From Fuscibacter oryzae (lineage in GTDB: Bacteria; Pseudomonadota; Alphaproteobacteria; Rhodobacterales; Rhodobacteraceae), in assembly GCF_016765795.1 (NCBI RefSeq), contig NZ_JAESVP010000002.1, positions 124,001-188,000 of the forward strand: DNA of 64,000 bases. Reading direction: 5' to 3'. Of this stretch, positions 29,406-41,292 are shown piece after piece (the first letter of the stretch is position 1; each line of letters starts with the position of its first letter). The notes beneath the pieces were generated by a model. That model did no database searches, was not told the origin of the DNA, and worked only from the letters and a program-made list of their open reading frames with translations. The position numbers and the translations under genes were made by a program.

Positions 29406-30598
29406 TGCTGCGCCGTCTGCACAAAGACCAGCCTGCGTCCTTTGAATTCACCCCGGCGAACCTTGCCTGGGCGAAGGGCCAGATTTCCAAATACCCCGAG
29501 GGCCGTCAGGCATCGGCGGTTATCCCGCTGTTGTGGCGCGCGCAGGAACAGCATGGCTGGCTCACCCGCCCGGCGATTGAATATGTCGCCGACATGCTGG
29601 GCATGGCCTATATCCGTGCGCTGGAAGTGGCGACCTTCTACTTTATGTTCCAGTTGCAACCCGTTGGGTCCGTTGCCCATATCCAGATTTGCGGCACGAC
29701 AAGCTGCATGATCTGCGGCGCGGAAGAGCTGATCGCGGTCTGTCAGGAGCTGGTGGCGAAAGCCCCGCATCAACTGTCGGTTGATGGCAAGTTTAGTTGG
29801 GAAGAGGTCGAATGCCTTGGTGCCTGCACCAACGCGCCCATGGCCCAGATCGGCAAGGATTATTACGAGGATCTGACGGCTGACAAGCTGCGCGCGCTGA
29901 TCGGGCGGTTCTCGAACGGTGAGGTGCCGGTGGCCGGGCCGCAGAACGGGCGCTATGCCGCCGAGCCGCTGTCGGGCCTGACCACGCTGCAAGAGTTTGA
30001 ATCGGGCAAGAAGCAATACAATGCCAGCGCCCAATTGGCGGTGGACATTGGCGACAGCGTGAAGCGCATCGACGGTACCGAGGTTCCGCTGACGACGCCC
30101 TGGCTGGGCGTGACCGTCAAGGAACCGGCCAAGGCCGCGAAGAAAACCGCTGCCCCGAAGCTCGCCGCTTTGGCAGATGTGCCTGCGGCAGAGCCTGCGG
30201 CGGCCGCGAAAGCGCCGGCCAAGGCGAAGCCCGCGCCCAAGGCCGCAACGCCTGCGACCCCTGCCGAACCCGCTTCGGGGTTGGCTGCTGCCTTGGATCA
30301 CGCGGCCAAGGCGGGTACCAAGCCGGTCGCTCTGGCCGCCGCACGGGATGGCAAGGGTGACGATCTGAAAAAGATCGAAGGCATCGGCCCGGCGCTGGAA
30401 AAACTGTGCCATGAGCTTGGCATCTTCCACTTTGACCAGATTGCCCAGTGGGGCGACGCCGAGGTGACCTGGATGGATGGCAACCTGAAAGGGTTCAAGG
30501 GCCGGGTCACGCGCGACAAATGGGTGGCGCAGGCGAAACTGATCCTTGAGGTCGGGGTGGAGGAATTCCTGCGCCGCGCCAAGTCTAACGATTACTGA
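29405..30598 (+). CDS. nuoE: NADH-quinone oxidoreductase subunit E with C-terminal helix-hairpin-helix extension
   Basis: 397 residues, about double a classical NuoE. Residues 1 to about 185 are the thioredoxin-like 2Fe-2S domain with ligands Cys96, Cys101, Cys137 and Cys141 (cluster N1a). An Ala/Lys/Pro-rich linker (about 235-290) leads to a C-terminal domain from about 318 with [17 protein letters not shown], a helix-hairpin-helix-like motif. The start overlaps the nuoD stop (TAATG). The tail may bind another subunit or nucleic acid; its role is unknown. Extended NuoE proteins are known in related alphaproteobacteria. Confidence 0.95.
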   Translation: MLRRLHKDQPASFEFTPANLAWAKGQISKYPEGRQASAVIPLLWRAQEQHGWLTRPAIEYVADMLGMAYIRALEVATFYFMFQLQPVGSVAHIQICGTTSCMICGAEELIAVCQELVAKAPHQLSVDGKFSWEEVECLGACTNAPMAQIGKDYYEDLTADKLRALIGRFSNGEVPVAGPQNGRYAAEPLSGLTTLQEFESGKKQYNASAQLAVDIGDSVKRIDGTEVPLTTPWLGVTVKEPAKAAKKTAAPKLAALADVPAAEPAAAAKAPAKAKPAPKAATPATPAEPASGLAAALDHAAKAGTKPVALAAARDGKGDDLKKIEGIGPALEKLCHELGIFHFDQIAQWGDAEVTWMDGNLKGFKGRVTRDKWVAQAKLILEVGVEEFLRRAKSNDY

Positions 30599-30608
30599 GG
30601 GATAGGCC

Positions 30609-30851
30609 ATGGATCACCACGATCATCACGAAGCGGTCGAGGGCCCCTGGGCCGGGGGCTGGCTGGTGGCGCTGGTTGCGGGCCTGTTCGCAGCCCTGCT
30701 GGCGCGCGCAATCGGGGCGACCGGCATGTCGGCGGCGATGGCCGTTGGCACGGTGACCTTTCTGGTTTTCGCGGCGCTGCTGGGCAACGGCGGCGTGGAG
30801 CTGACTTTGGATGACAGTCATGGCGATGACCATGGCCATGGTCACCACTAG
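30609..30851 (+). CDS. Small His-rich membrane protein within the nuo operon
   Basis: 80 residues with two predicted helices (about 18-37 and 40-60) between histidine/aspartate-rich ends: MDHHDHHEAVEG at the N-terminus and DDSHGDDHGHGHH at the C-terminus. The histidine clusters could bind metal ions. No named family recognised. It lies 10 bp after nuoE, with GAGGGATAG upstream. Confidence 0.75.
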   Translation: MDHHDHHEAVEGPWAGGWLVALVAGLFAALLARAIGATGMSAAMAVGTVTFLVFAALLGNGGVELTLDDSHGDDHGHGHH

Positions 30852-30860
30852 GGGACGGGA

Positions 30861-31079
30861 TTGACCCCCGGCCCGGAACAGATGGCAACCGCCCGACAGG
30901 CCCGCACCGCGGGTTTGGTAATGGCGGGAACCATGGTTCTGTGGCTGGGGGCGCAGGTTGTCGGCGGCGAGATGGGGTGGCCCCCAAGGTTCGCGCTGCT
31001 GGTGGATCTGCTGGCGCTGGCGGGCTTTATCTGGGCGCTGGCATTGACGTATCGGATCTGGCGCAAGCGCCGGGCGTGA
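30861..31079 (+). CDS. DUF5337-like small membrane protein
   Basis: 72 residues from a TTG at 30861, or 65 from the ATG at 30882; the start is not settled because neither has a strong ribosome-binding site. Two helices (about 17-36 and 44-65) are separated by a short GGEMGWPPR turn and end in a basic IWRKRRA tail. The pattern RQARTAGLVMAGTM resembles DUF5337 of Rhodobacterales, named from memory. It lies between nuoE and nuoF. Confidence 0.65.
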   Translation: MTPGPEQMATARQARTAGLVMAGTMVLWLGAQVVGGEMGWPPRFALLVDLLALAGFIWALALTYRIWRKRRA

Positions 31080-31094
31080 GGGAAGGGGCAAGGA

Positions 31095-32393
31095 ATGCTC
31101 AAGGATCAGGACCGCATCTTCACCAACCTGTATGGGATGCACGACCGCACGCTTGCGGGCGCGATGAAGCGCGGGCACTGGGACAACACGGCCGGTCTGC
31201 TCGCGCTGGGGCGCGACAAGATCGTTGACATCATCAAGGCCTCGGGTCTGCGGGGCCGGGGCGGGGCGGGCTTTCCGACCGGCATGAAGTGGTCCTTCAT
31301 GCCCAAGCAATCGGATGGCCGCCCCAGCTATCTGGTGATCAACGCCGACGAATCCGAGCCGGGCACCTGCAAAGACCGCGAGATCATGCGGCACGATCCC
31401 CATACGCTGATCGAAGGGGCGCTGATTGCCTCTTTCGCCATGGGGGCGAACAACTGCTACATCTATATCCGCGGCGAATACATTCGGGAGCGCGAGGCCC
31501 TGCAAGCCGCGATTGATGAGGCGTACGAGGCCGGTCTGATCGGCAAGAATGCCTGCAAGTCGGGCTATGACTGCGATATCTACCTGCACCACGGCGCAGG
31601 CGCCTATATCTGCGGTGAGGAAACCGCCCTGCTGGAAAGCCTTGAGGGCAAAAAGGGCATGCCGCGGATGAAGCCGCCGTTCCCGGCGGGCGCGGGCCTC
31701 TACGGTTGTCCCACCACGGTGAACAACGTCGAATCCATCGCGGTGACGCCGACGATCCTGCGGCGCGGGGCCGAGTGGTTTTCCTCCTTTGGCCGTCCGA
31801 ACAATGCGGGCACCAAGCTGTTCGGCATCTCGGGCCACGTCAACAACCCTTGTGTGGTTGAAGAGGCGATGTCGATTCCGCTGAAAGAGCTGCTCGACCG
31901 TCATTGCGGCGGCGTGCGCGGCGGGTGGAAGAACCTGAAAGCGGTCATCCCCGGCGGCTCTTCGGTGCCGATGCTGACGCAGGCGCAATGCGATGATGCG
32001 ATCATGGATTTCGACTGGCTGCGCGAACAGCGGTCGGGTCTGGGCACGGCGGCGGTGATCGTGATGGATCAGCAGACCGATGTGATCAAGGCGATCTGGC
32101 GGCTGTCGAAGTTCTACAAGCACGAAAGCTGTGGCCAATGCACCCCCTGCCGCGAAGGCACCGGCTGGATGATGCGGGTGATGGAGCGTCTGGTGAAGGG
32201 CGAGGCCGAGCTGGAAGAGATCGACATGCTGCTGTCGGTCACCAAACAGGTCGAAGGCCACACCATCTGCGCCCTTGGCGATGCGGCGGCCTGGCCGATT
32301 CAGGGCCTTGTGCGGGCGTTCCGCAATGAGATTGAGGACCGGATCAAGGCCAAGAAAACCGGCCGTATCTCGGCCGCGCTGGCGGCGGAGTAA
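31095..32393 (+). CDS. nuoF: NADH-quinone oxidoreductase subunit F
   Basis: 432 residues. Carries the NADH- and FMN-binding site ([16 protein letters not shown] and [15 protein letters not shown]) and cluster N3, with ligands in [12 protein letters not shown] plus a distal cysteine in HTICALGD. It pairs with NuoE at the tip of the peripheral arm. Confidence 0.98.
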   Translation: MLKDQDRIFTNLYGMHDRTLAGAMKRGHWDNTAGLLALGRDKIVDIIKASGLRGRGGAGFPTGMKWSFMPKQSDGRPSYLVINADESEPGTCKDREIMRHDPHTLIEGALIASFAMGANNCYIYIRGEYIREREALQAAIDEAYEAGLIGKNACKSGYDCDIYLHHGAGAYICGEETALLESLEGKKGMPRMKPPFPAGAGLYGCPTTVNNVESIAVTPTILRRGAEWFSSFGRPNNAGTKLFGISGHVNNPCVVEEAMSIPLKELLDRHCGGVRGGWKNLKAVIPGGSSVPMLTQAQCDDAIMDFDWLREQRSGLGTAAVIVMDQQTDVIKAIWRLSKFYKHESCGQCTPCREGTGWMMRVMERLVKGEAELEEIDMLLSVTKQVEGHTICALGDAAAWPIQGLVRAFRNEIEDRIKAKKTGRISAALAAE

Positions 32394-32397
32394 GACG

Positions 32398-32721
32398 ATG
32401 CGCGCGCCCTTTGCCATGATCTTGCTGGCGGCCCTTGCGGGCTGTGGTGGCAAGGATGACCCGGCGGCCACGGCCAGCCCGGCGGCGGGCGGGTTTGACA
32501 TCAAGGTGGATGGCGTCGCCTATTCGGCAGAGCTGATGCCCACCGCCACCGGCAGCAGCCTTAAGGTCACGCGCCCCGGCCAACCCATGACCTATGATGA
32601 GGGCGCGCTGGCCAAGCAGGTCGGTGGCCAGTTCTGCTCGGGTCGCGGCAAGCGGTTGGCCCCGTGGAGCCTTGGGCAGTTTCAGGGTGACGGCTGGGTA
32701 TTCGACGGAGGCTGCGCATGA
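32398..32721 (+). CDS. Small lipoprotein in the nuo operon, unknown function
   Basis: 107 residues. The signal ends in the lipobox LAGC, giving Cys17 (approx.) as the lipidated residue, followed by a GGKDDPAATASPAAG linker. Two cysteines remain in the mature domain (QFCSGRG and the final GGCA), possibly a disulfide. It lies 4 bp after nuoF. No family recognised. Confidence 0.7.
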   Translation: MRAPFAMILLAALAGCGGKDDPAATASPAAGGFDIKVDGVAYSAELMPTATGSSLKVTRPGQPMTYDEGALAKQVGGQFCSGRGKRLAPWSLGQFQGDGWVFDGGCA

Positions 32722-32763
32722 GCCGCTGTTTACCGATACGGGCCGCCTGTCATGGCATATCAC

Positions 32764-32805
32764 GGGGGGTAGCCCCCATGTCCTTGGTTGGAACAACCAA
32801 GGAGG
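32764..32805 (+). promoter_or_regulatory. Tandem hairpins overlapping a ribosome-binding site
   Basis: Two stem-loops precede the DUF5333-like gene. One has G5/C5 arms (32764-32768, 32773-32777). The other has perfect 9-bp arms CCTTGGTTG (32782-32790) and CAACCAAGG (32794-32802) with a GAA loop. The second 3' arm contains the first half of the AAGGAGG ribosome-binding sequence (32799-32805), so folding would hinder initiation at 32811. Confidence 0.6.
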
Positions 32806-32810
32806 TTTCC

Positions 32811-33215
32811 ATGAAACTTGCAGCTTTCGCCCTTGCCGCCACTCTGGTCGCTATGCCCGCCTTGGCCCAGAAGGTGCCGCTGAACCAGAACCAGCACATC
32901 ACCGACAGCCTTGTGGCGGGCCGGGTGGCGGATGTGATCCGCAACACCTGCTCGTCCATTTCGGGCCGTCTGGTCACCGCCTATTCCAAGCTGGAAGACC
33001 TGAAGCAATATGCCATCGGTCAGGGCTATACCGAGGCCGAGGTGAAGGCCTTCCTGAAAGACGGGTCCGAGAAAACCCGCCTGAAGGGTATCGCAGCCGC
33101 CTATCTGGCCAAGGCCGGCGCGGTTGAGGGCGATGAGGAAAGCTATTGCAAGGTCGGTCGGGGCGAAATTGCGAACGGCACCCTTGCGGGCAGCCTGCTG
33201 AGGTCGTGGAAATGA
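32811..33215 (+). CDS. DUF5333-like secreted protein in the nuo operon
   Basis: 134 residues from the ATG at 32811, which has AAGGAGG upstream; an earlier in-frame ATG at 32718 would give a poor N-terminus. Signal peptide about 1-19 (ending PALA), then a small helical domain with KVPLNQNQHITDSL and two conserved cysteines (NTCSS and SYCKVG) probably forming a disulfide. It resembles DUF5333, a Rhodobacterales family recalled from memory. It overlaps the next gene by ATGA. Confidence 0.72.
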   Translation: MKLAAFALAATLVAMPALAQKVPLNQNQHITDSLVAGRVADVIRNTCSSISGRLVTAYSKLEDLKQYAIGQGYTEAEVKAFLKDGSEKTRLKGIAAAYLAKAGAVEGDEESYCKVGRGEIANGTLAGSLLRSWK

Positions 33216-33715
33216 TCGCGCGTCCGGGCCATCACCTTGCCGAGCTGAACGTGGGGCGCCTTCTGGCGCCCACCGACGACCCGCGCGTGGCTGATTTCAT
33301 GGCCGCGCTGGACAAGGTTAATGGTCTGGGCAAGCGGATGCCCGGCTTTGTCTGGATGATGGAAGGCTCGGGCGAGCCGGGAACGGGGAACACCGAGGCC
33401 AAGATCGGCGGCGACGCGCAGTTCGTGTCGAACCTGACGGTTTGGACGGATGTGCAAAGTCTGGAGCACTTCGTCTGGAACACCGTCCATCGTGCGTTTT
33501 ACGAACGCCGGGCCGAATGGTTTCAGGTTCTGGGAAAGATGCACTTCGTCATGTGGTGGGTGCCGGAAAGGCACAGGCCCACGCTGGATGAGGCGCTGGA
33601 GCGGCTGGCCGATTTGCAGGCGAATGGCGATAGCGACCGTGCCTTTGGCTGGTCATACCTGAAAGAAGCGCGGCTGTGGAAGGACCATGGCTGCACACAA
33701 GTGGCAGCGGAGTAG
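33212..33715 (+). CDS. DUF3291-like protein in the nuo operon
   Basis: 167 residues from the ATG at 33212. It shows the ABM-like ferredoxin fold pattern of DUF3291: [13 protein letters not shown] at the N-terminus, [19 protein letters not shown] in the centre, and a [10 protein letters not shown] segment. Such domains often relate to monooxygenase-like folds, but no active site is evident. It lies 4 bp before nuoG. Confidence 0.72.
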   Translation: MIARPGHHLAELNVGRLLAPTDDPRVADFMAALDKVNGLGKRMPGFVWMMEGSGEPGTGNTEAKIGGDAQFVSNLTVWTDVQSLEHFVWNTVHRAFYERRAEWFQVLGKMHFVMWWVPERHRPTLDEALERLADLQANGDSDRAFGWSYLKEARLWKDHGCTQVAAE

Positions 33716-33719
33716 GCTG

Positions 33720-35741
33720 ATGACCAACCTCAAGAAAATCAGCATCGACGGCATCGAGGTCGAGGTGGATGGCGCGATGACCATCATCCAGGCGGCTGAG
33801 GTTGCCGGGGTGGAGATTCCGCGCTTTTGCTACCATGAGCGGCTGACGATTGCGGGCAACTGCCGGATGTGTCTGGTCGAGGTGCAGGGCGGCCCGCCCA
33901 AGCCTGCGGCAAGCTGCGCCATGCAGGTGCGCGATCTGCGGCCCGGCCCGAATGGCGAGGCGCCGGTGGTGAAAACCAAGTCGCCGATGGTGAAAAAGGC
34001 CCGCGAGGGCGTGATGGAATTCCTGCTGATCAACCACCCGCTGGATTGCCCGATCTGCGATCAGGGTGGCGAGTGTGATTTGCAAGATCAGGCAATGGCT
34101 TATGGCGTAGACTTCAGCCGCTATCGCGAGCCGAAGCGTGCCAGCGATGACCTGAACCTTGGGCCGCTGGTCGCCACCAAGATGACGCGCTGCATTTCCT
34201 GCACCCGTTGCGTCCGCTTTACCACCGAGGTCGCCGGGATCACCCAGATGGGCCAGACCGGCCGGGGTGAAGATAGCGAGATCACCAGCTATCTGAACGA
34301 AACGCTGGCCTCGAACCTGCAAGGCAATATCATCGATCTGTGCCCGGTTGGTGCGCTGACCTCGAAACCCTATGCCTTTACCGCCCGTCCGTGGGAACTG
34401 TCGAAGACGGAATCCATTGATGTGATGGATGCGCTGGGGTCAAACATCCGCATCGACACCAAGGGCCGCGAAGTGATGCGCATTCTGCCGCGCAACCATG
34501 ACGGCGTGAATGAGGAATGGATCAGCGACAAGACCCGGTTCGTCTGGGATGGTCTGCGCCGCCAACGTCTTGATACGCCGTACATTCGGGAGAATGGCAA
34601 GCTGCGCAAGGCAGGCTGGGGAGAGGCGTTGACCGCCGCCGCCGCCGCGATGAAGGGTAAGAAGGTTGCTGCCTTGGTGGGCGATCTGGCCCCGGTCGAG
34701 GCGATCTACAGCCTTAAACAGTTGATTGAATCGCTGGGCGGCAGCATCGAATCCCGCACCGACAATGCACGTTTGCCGATTGGCAACCGCAGCGCCTATG
34801 TCGGCACGGCGAAGATTGAGGACATCGATACGGCGAAAACCATCCTGCTGATCGGCACCAACCCGCGGCTGGAAGCGCCGGTGCTGAACGCCCGGATTCG
34901 CAAGGCCTGGGCCAATGGTGCGCAGGTGGGGCTGATTGGGGAAGCTGCCGATCTGACCTATGAGTATAAACACATGGGCACCGACCGCGCCGCGCTGGTC
35001 GATCTGGTTGGCCGGGTGACGGAAAAGCCGAATACGCTTGTCATCGTCGGGCAGGGCGCCCTGAACGAGGCGGATGGCGAGGCGGTTCTGGCGCAGGCCA
35101 TGGCCTATGTGCAGGGTTCGGGCGCCAAGCTGCTGGTGCTGCATACTGCCGCTTCGCGCGTGGGCGCGATGGATGTAGGTGCGGTGACCGAGGGCGGCCT
35201 GGCGGCTGCCACCGACGGGGCCGAGGTGATCTTTAACCTTGGCGCGGATGAGGTCGAAATCGCCGCCAAAGACTCGGGCGGTCCTTTCGTGATCTATCAC
35301 GGCAGCCACGGCGACCGGGGAGCGAACCGCGCCGACATCATTCTGCCGGGTGCTGCCTATACCGAGGAAAACGGCCTGTTCGTGAACACCGAAGGCCGCC
35401 CGCAACTGGCAATGCGGGCCGGGTTTGCGCCCGGAGAGGCCAAGGAAAACTGGGCGATCCTGCGGGCCTTGTCGGCGGAGCTGGGCAAGACGCTGCCGTG
35501 GGACAGTCTGGCGCAACTGCGTCAGGCGCTGGTCGCGGCGCATCCGCATCTGGGCGCGATTGATCAGGTGGCCGAGAATGCGTGGCAGCCCTTGGAGTTG
35601 CGCGAACCGGGCAAGGCGACCTTCCGCAACGCGGTCAAGGATTTCTACCTGACCAACCCCATCGCGCGGGCCAGTGCGGTGATGGCCGAACTGTCGGCCA
35701 TGGCCAAGGCCCGCAGCGCAACAGCCCTTGCGGCGGAGTGA
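33720..35741 (+). CDS. nuoG: NADH-quinone oxidoreductase subunit G
   Basis: 673 residues from the ATG at 33720. N-terminal 2Fe-2S ferredoxin domain with Cys37, Cys48, Cys51 and Cys66 (N1b), a His-Cys 4Fe-4S segment around [18 protein letters not shown] (N5), and an N4 cluster in [10 protein letters not shown]. The rest is a molybdopterin-oxidoreductase-like fold without cofactor. Length matches alphaproteobacterial NuoG (short form without the extra N7 cluster). Confidence 0.98.
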   Translation: MTNLKKISIDGIEVEVDGAMTIIQAAEVAGVEIPRFCYHERLTIAGNCRMCLVEVQGGPPKPAASCAMQVRDLRPGPNGEAPVVKTKSPMVKKAREGVMEFLLINHPLDCPICDQGGECDLQDQAMAYGVDFSRYREPKRASDDLNLGPLVATKMTRCISCTRCVRFTTEVAGITQMGQTGRGEDSEITSYLNETLASNLQGNIIDLCPVGALTSKPYAFTARPWELSKTESIDVMDALGSNIRIDTKGREVMRILPRNHDGVNEEWISDKTRFVWDGLRRQRLDTPYIRENGKLRKAGWGEALTAAAAAMKGKKVAALVGDLAPVEAIYSLKQLIESLGGSIESRTDNARLPIGNRSAYVGTAKIEDIDTAKTILLIGTNPRLEAPVLNARIRKAWANGAQVGLIGEAADLTYEYKHMGTDRAALVDLVGRVTEKPNTLVIVGQGALNEADGEAVLAQAMAYVQGSGAKLLVLHTAASRVGAMDVGAVTEGGLAAATDGAEVIFNLGADEVEIAAKDSGGPFVIYHGSHGDRGANRADIILPGAAYTEENGLFVNTEGRPQLAMRAGFAPGEAKENWAILRALSAELGKTLPWDSLAQLRQALVAAHPHLGAIDQVAENAWQPLELREPGKATFRNAVKDFYLTNPIARASAVMAELSAMAKARSATALAAE

Positions 35742-35744
35742 GCG

Positions 35745-36146
35745 ATGACCGCACCCCGCCGCCTGACCCTTGGCCTGACCATCGCTTCGGCGCTGCTGTC
35801 GGGCTGCGCGGGTCATGCGGGGGCGGGGGCTTCGGCCTCGGCGTCCTACAAGGGAATCGAGACGATCCTTCTGGATGGCGATCTGGTGAATTTCCGCGTC
35901 GCCATGACCGGCGGTCGTGGCGCGGTGGATGTTGAGGATTACGCCCGTTGCGCCGCTGCGCAATATGCGCTGATCCGGGGCTATGGATTTGCCCGCCATG
36001 TGCGGACGAATGTGAAGAATTCGGGTGGCGTCTGGCGCGGGGATGCGGTTTACACCGTCTCGGCGGCGCTGCCCCAGGGATTGAAAACGATAGATGCCGA
36101 GGTGACCGTGCGCGACTGCGGCGCGCAGGGTATTCCGACGGTATAG
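35745..36146 (+). CDS. Small lipoprotein in the nuo operon, unknown function
   Basis: 133 residues. The lipobox is LLSGC (Cys at about 21) followed by a Gly/Ala/Ser linker. The mature domain has [16 protein letters not shown] and two cysteines (ARCAAAQ and VRDCGAQ). It lies 3 bp after nuoG and 22 bp before nuoH. A conserved domain was not recognised. Confidence 0.7.
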   Translation: MTAPRRLTLGLTIASALLSGCAGHAGAGASASASYKGIETILLDGDLVNFRVAMTGGRGAVDVEDYARCAAAQYALIRGYGFARHVRTNVKNSGGVWRGDAVYTVSAALPQGLKTIDAEVTVRDCGAQGIPTV

Positions 36147-36168
36147 GACCAGGAAAAGGGTTCGAGGG

Positions 36169-37705
<1,537 letters not shown>

Positions 37706-37706
<1 letters not shown>

Positions 37707-38116
37707 TGAACGACGCATTCGCCCAGATGATGAAGCAGATGATGGAGCAGGGCCGCGACATGGCGCGCTCTTTCGCGCCGTCGTTCGAAACCGGGGCGAT
37801 GGGGGGCTTTGAGAAATTCTGGCCCACCATGTCCAAGGACATGATGGAGATGTGGTTCGGCCGCACCTTCAACCGCGACGGGCTGGATGCCAAGACGCGG
37901 CTTCTGGTCACCATCGCCGCCCTGACCGTTCTGGGCGCGCAGGCCGAGCCGCAGTTGAAGTTGACCATCCGCCACGCGATGGAGGCCGGGGCCACCAAAC
38001 GCGAGATCGCCGAGGTGATCTGGCAGATGTCCATGTTCGGCGGCTTGCCCGCCATGCAGAAGGCGCTTGAGATCGCTCAATCCGTCTTCGACGACACCAA
38101 GGAGAGTGACGCATGA
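37706..38116 (+). CDS. Carboxymuconolactone-decarboxylase-like protein in the nuo operon
   Basis: 136 residues with the all-helical CMD/AhpD-like pattern ([19 protein letters not shown], then [20 protein letters not shown]). The redox Cys-x-x-Cys-x3-His of peroxidase-type AhpD proteins is absent, so it is not an AhpD-type reductase. The N-terminus is methionine-rich. Overlaps nuoI (TGATG) and nuoJ (ATGA), thus tightly coupled. Function in complex I unknown. Confidence 0.8.
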
Positions 38117-38727
38117 CCGTTGCGGATTATGCCTTTTACGCTTTCGCCATCGTCACGGTGGCCTCGGGCCTTCTGGTCACGCTGGCCCGCAACCCGGTGC
38201 ATTCGGTGCTGTGGCTGATCCTTGCCTTCCTGTCCTCGGCCGGGCTGTTCGTGCTGCTGGGGGCCGAGTTCGTGGCGATGCTCTTGATCATCGTCTATGT
38301 TGGCGCGGTGGCGGTGCTGTTCCTGTTCGTTGTCATGATGCTCGACATCGACTTTGCCGAGCTGAAGGGCGAGATGGCGCGCTATCTGCCCTTGGCCCTG
38401 CTGGTCGGCGTGGTGATCCTGATGGAGCTGGCCCTTGGCGTCGGCGCCTGGGTGCAGGCCGATGGCGCGGGCGGGCTGCGGCAGGCGGTCGCCCCGGCGG
38501 CGGCGCAGGTGGAAAACACCAAGGCGCTGGGTCTCTTGATCTACGACAAGTATCTCTACCTGTTCCAGACCGCAGGCCTGATCCTGCTGGTCGCCATGAT
38601 CGGCGCGATCGTGCTGACGCTGCGGCACCGCAAGGACGTGAAGCGCCAGAACGTGCTCGCGCAGATGTGGCGCGATCCGGCCAAGGCGATGGAACTGAAA
38701 GACGTGAAACCGGGGCAGGGGCTTTGA
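38113..38727 (+). CDS. nuoJ: NADH-quinone oxidoreductase subunit J
   Basis: 204 residues, five helices; the pi-bulge helix segment is in [19 protein letters not shown]. Positioned next to NuoK and NuoA in the membrane arm. Confidence 0.97.
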   Translation: MTVADYAFYAFAIVTVASGLLVTLARNPVHSVLWLILAFLSSAGLFVLLGAEFVAMLLIIVYVGAVAVLFLFVVMMLDIDFAELKGEMARYLPLALLVGVVILMELALGVGAWVQADGAGGLRQAVAPAAAQVENTKALGLLIYDKYLYLFQTAGLILLVAMIGAIVLTLRHRKDVKRQNVLAQMWRDPAKAMELKDVKPGQGL

Positions 38728-38733
38728 CCTGCA

Positions 38734-38760
38734 CCTAGGTGCGTGCCAGCACGCGCCCTA
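38734..38760. repeat. Hairpin in the nuoJ-nuoK gap
   Basis: The 98-bp gap between nuoJ and nuoK is the longest inside the operon. It has an imperfect 10-bp stem GGTGCGTG/CACGCGCC (38738-38745 and 38750-38757, CCAG loop, one G-T pair), extended outward past a bulge by TA/TA pairs. Hairpins of this GTGCGTG type recur between genes in Rhodobacterales genomes (recalled). It may stabilise or attenuate the message. Confidence 0.5.
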
Positions 38761-38825
38761 CGGAATGACGGGACCGCAAGGCCCAAAAGAATGAACCGGG
38801 CCAAAGGCCTTGAGGGACGAAAGAC

Positions 38826-39131
38826 ATGGTAGGACTTGAACATTACCTGACGGTCGCGGCGGCGTTGTTCGTCATCGGCATCTTCGGCATCTTCGTGAAC
38901 CGCAAGAATGTCATCGTGATCCTCATGTCGATCGAACTGATGCTTCTGGCGGTGAACATCAACTTCGTCGCCTTTTCCAGCTATCTGGGCGATCTGGTGG
39001 GGCAGGTGTTCACCCTGTTCGTCCTGACCGTGGCGGCGGCCGAGGCGGCGATTGGTCTGGCGATCCTTGTGGTGTTCTTCCGCAACCGCGGCACCATCGA
39101 TGTCGAAGACGTGAATGTGATGAAAGGCTGA
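38826..39131 (+). CDS. nuoK: NADH-quinone oxidoreductase subunit K
   Basis: 101 residues, three helices with the conserved membrane glutamates ([15 protein letters not shown] and [10 protein letters not shown]) used for proton transfer. The MrpC-like fold is intact. Confidence 0.97.
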   Translation: MVGLEHYLTVAAALFVIGIFGIFVNRKNVIVILMSIELMLLAVNINFVAFSSYLGDLVGQVFTLFVLTVAAAEAAIGLAILVVFFRNRGTIDVEDVNVMKG

Positions 39132-39135
39132 ACCC

Positions 39136-41289
39136 GTGGAGAAAATCATCCTCCTCGCGCCCCTTGTCGGGGCCATCATCTGCGGCTTCGGCTGGCGCCT
39201 GATCGGCGAGAAGGCCGGGCAGGTCATTGCGACGGGCCTGGTGTTCCTTGGCGCGATCCTGTCGTGGTACATCTTCCTGACCTTCGACGGCACCACGCAG
39301 CACATCACCATCCTGCGCTGGATCGAATCCGGCTCGCTGTCGACCGACTGGGGCATCCGGCTTGACCGGCTGACGGCGATCATGCTGGTCGTGGTCAACT
39401 CGGTCTCGGCGCTGGTTCACCTTTATTCCTTCGGCTATATGGCCCATGACGACAACTGGACGCATGAAGAGCATTACCGCGCGCGCTTCTTTGCCTATCT
39501 GTCGTTCTTCACCTTTTCGATGCTGGCGCTGATCACCAGTGACAATCTGGTCCAGATGTTCTTTGGCTGGGAAGGGGTGGGGGTCGCGTCCTATCTGCTG
39601 ATCGGGTTCTACTACAAGAAACCCTCGGCCAATGCCGCCGCGATCAAGGCCTTTGTGGTCAACCGTGTGGGCGACTTCGGCTTTGCGCTTGGCATCTTTG
39701 GCCTGTTCTACCTGACCGACAGCATCAAGCTGGACGACGTGTTCGCGGCGGCACCCAAGCTGGCCGAGACGAACCTGCATTTCCTGTGGGCCGACTGGAA
39801 TGCGGCGAACCTGATCGGCGTCTTGCTGTTCATCGGCGCGATGGGAAAATCGGCGCAGCTGTTCCTGCACACCTGGCTGCCCGACGCGATGGAAGGCCCG
39901 ACGCCGGTTTCCGCGCTGATCCACGCCGCGACCATGGTGACGGCGGGGGTGTTTCTGGTCTGCCGCATGTCGCCGCTGTATGAATACGCGCCCCATGCCA
40001 CGACCTTCATCACCGTTCTGGGCGCCTGCACCGCGTTCTTTGCCGCGACCGTGGGTCTGGTGCAGAACGACATCAAGCGCGTGATCGCCTATTCGACCTG
40101 TTCGCAGCTGGGCTATATGTTCGTGGCCGCCGGTGTGGGCGTTTATCCGGTGGCGATGTTCCACCTGTTCACCCATGCGTTCTTCAAGGCGATGCTGTTC
40201 CTTGGGGCCGGTTCGGTCATCCACGCGATGCACCATGAGCAGGACATGCGGAACTATGGCGGCCTGCGGAAGAAAATCCCGCTGACCTTCTGGGCCATGA
40301 TGATCGGCACGCTGGCCATTACCGGCGTTGGCATTCCGCTGACCCATTTCGGTTTCGCCGGCTTCCTGTCGAAAGACGCGGTGATCGAAAGCGCCTTTGG
40401 CGGTAACCAGTTCGCCTTCTGGGCTTTGGTGATCGCGGCCTTCATGACCAGCTTTTACAGCTGGCGCCTGATGTTCCTGACCTTTTACGGCACCCCGCGC
40501 GGTGACCAACATGCGCATGACCATGCCCATGAAAGCCCGACCGTCATGCTGATCCCGCTGGGCGTTCTGGCCCTGGGCGCGATGTTTGCCGGCATGATCT
40601 GGTATGGCGTGTTCTTTGGCGATGAGGCCAAGATGCGGTCGTGGTTCGCCATGGCCCCGGCCACCGAACATGCGCAGGAACACGGCACCGAATCGGCCGC
40701 CGAAGGCACCGCCGCCGACACCACCCATGCGACGACCGAGGCGGCACCTGCCACGGCAGAAGCCGCCCCGGCAGCGACTCCCGAGGCTGCCCCCGCAACC
40801 GAAGCCGCCGCAACCGAAACCCACGAGGCCCCCGCCGTCGCCCCCCAAGGCGCCCTGCTGATGCTCGAGGATCGCGCCGCCCTGCACCACGCGCATGAGG
40901 CGCCGACCTGGGTGAAGGTGTCCCCCTTCATCGCCATGGTTCTGGGCTTCCTCCTGGCCTTCCGCTTCTACATCCAGCGCCCGGACCTGCCGGGCAAGCT
41001 GGCCGCGTCGCAGCGCCCTCTCTACCTGTTCCTCTTGAACAAGTGGTATTTCGACGAGATCTACGACTTCCTCTTCGTCCGCCCGGCGAAATGGCTTGGC
41101 CGCTTCCTGTGGCAAAAGGGCGATGGCACGGTGATTGACGGGGCCTTGAACGGCATCGCCATGGGCATCGTGCCGTTCTTCACGCGGTTGGCTGGGCGCG
41201 CCCAGTCCGGCTATGTCTTCACCTACGCTTTTGCCATGGTCCTGGGTATCGCTGCCCTGTTGACCTGGATGACCCTCGGGGGGCACTGA
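39136..41289 (+). CDS. nuoL: NADH-quinone oxidoreductase subunit L with low-complexity insertion
   Basis: 717 residues, the distal antiporter-like pump with the long lateral helix. Core pump motifs are [19 protein letters not shown] and [18 protein letters not shown]. Residues about 508-575 are an Ala/Glu/Thr/Pro-rich stretch not found in short NuoL forms; it lies in a loop before the C-terminal helices and probably faces solvent. The reading frame is intact on both sides. Confidence 0.97.
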   Translation: MEKIILLAPLVGAIICGFGWRLIGEKAGQVIATGLVFLGAILSWYIFLTFDGTTQHITILRWIESGSLSTDWGIRLDRLTAIMLVVVNSVSALVHLYSFGYMAHDDNWTHEEHYRARFFAYLSFFTFSMLALITSDNLVQMFFGWEGVGVASYLLIGFYYKKPSANAAAIKAFVVNRVGDFGFALGIFGLFYLTDSIKLDDVFAAAPKLAETNLHFLWADWNAANLIGVLLFIGAMGKSAQLFLHTWLPDAMEGPTPVSALIHAATMVTAGVFLVCRMSPLYEYAPHATTFITVLGACTAFFAATVGLVQNDIKRVIAYSTCSQLGYMFVAAGVGVYPVAMFHLFTHAFFKAMLFLGAGSVIHAMHHEQDMRNYGGLRKKIPLTFWAMMIGTLAITGVGIPLTHFGFAGFLSKDAVIESAFGGNQFAFWALVIAAFMTSFYSWRLMFLTFYGTPRGDQHAHDHAHESPTVMLIPLGVLALGAMFAGMIWYGVFFGDEAKMRSWFAMAPATEHAQEHGTESAAEGTAADTTHATTEAAPATAEAAPAATPEAAPATEAAATETHEAPAVAPQGALLMLEDRAALHHAHEAPTWVKVSPFIAMVLGFLLAFRFYIQRPDLPGKLAASQRPLYLFLLNKWYFDEIYDFLFVRPAKWLGRFLWQKGDGTVIDGALNGIAMGIVPFFTRLAGRAQSGYVFTYAFAMVLGIAALLTWMTLGGH

Positions 41290-41292
41290 ACC

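Noticed and set aside
30585-32504. 639-codon minus-strand frame opposite nuoF and its neighbours
   Set aside because: Antisense shadow; the plus strand codes for NuoF with full cluster motifs.
40651-40861. Low-complexity stretch in nuoL considered as a frameshift or assembly error
   Set aside because: The frame is open and correct NuoL sequence resumes on both sides, so it is an in-frame insertion.
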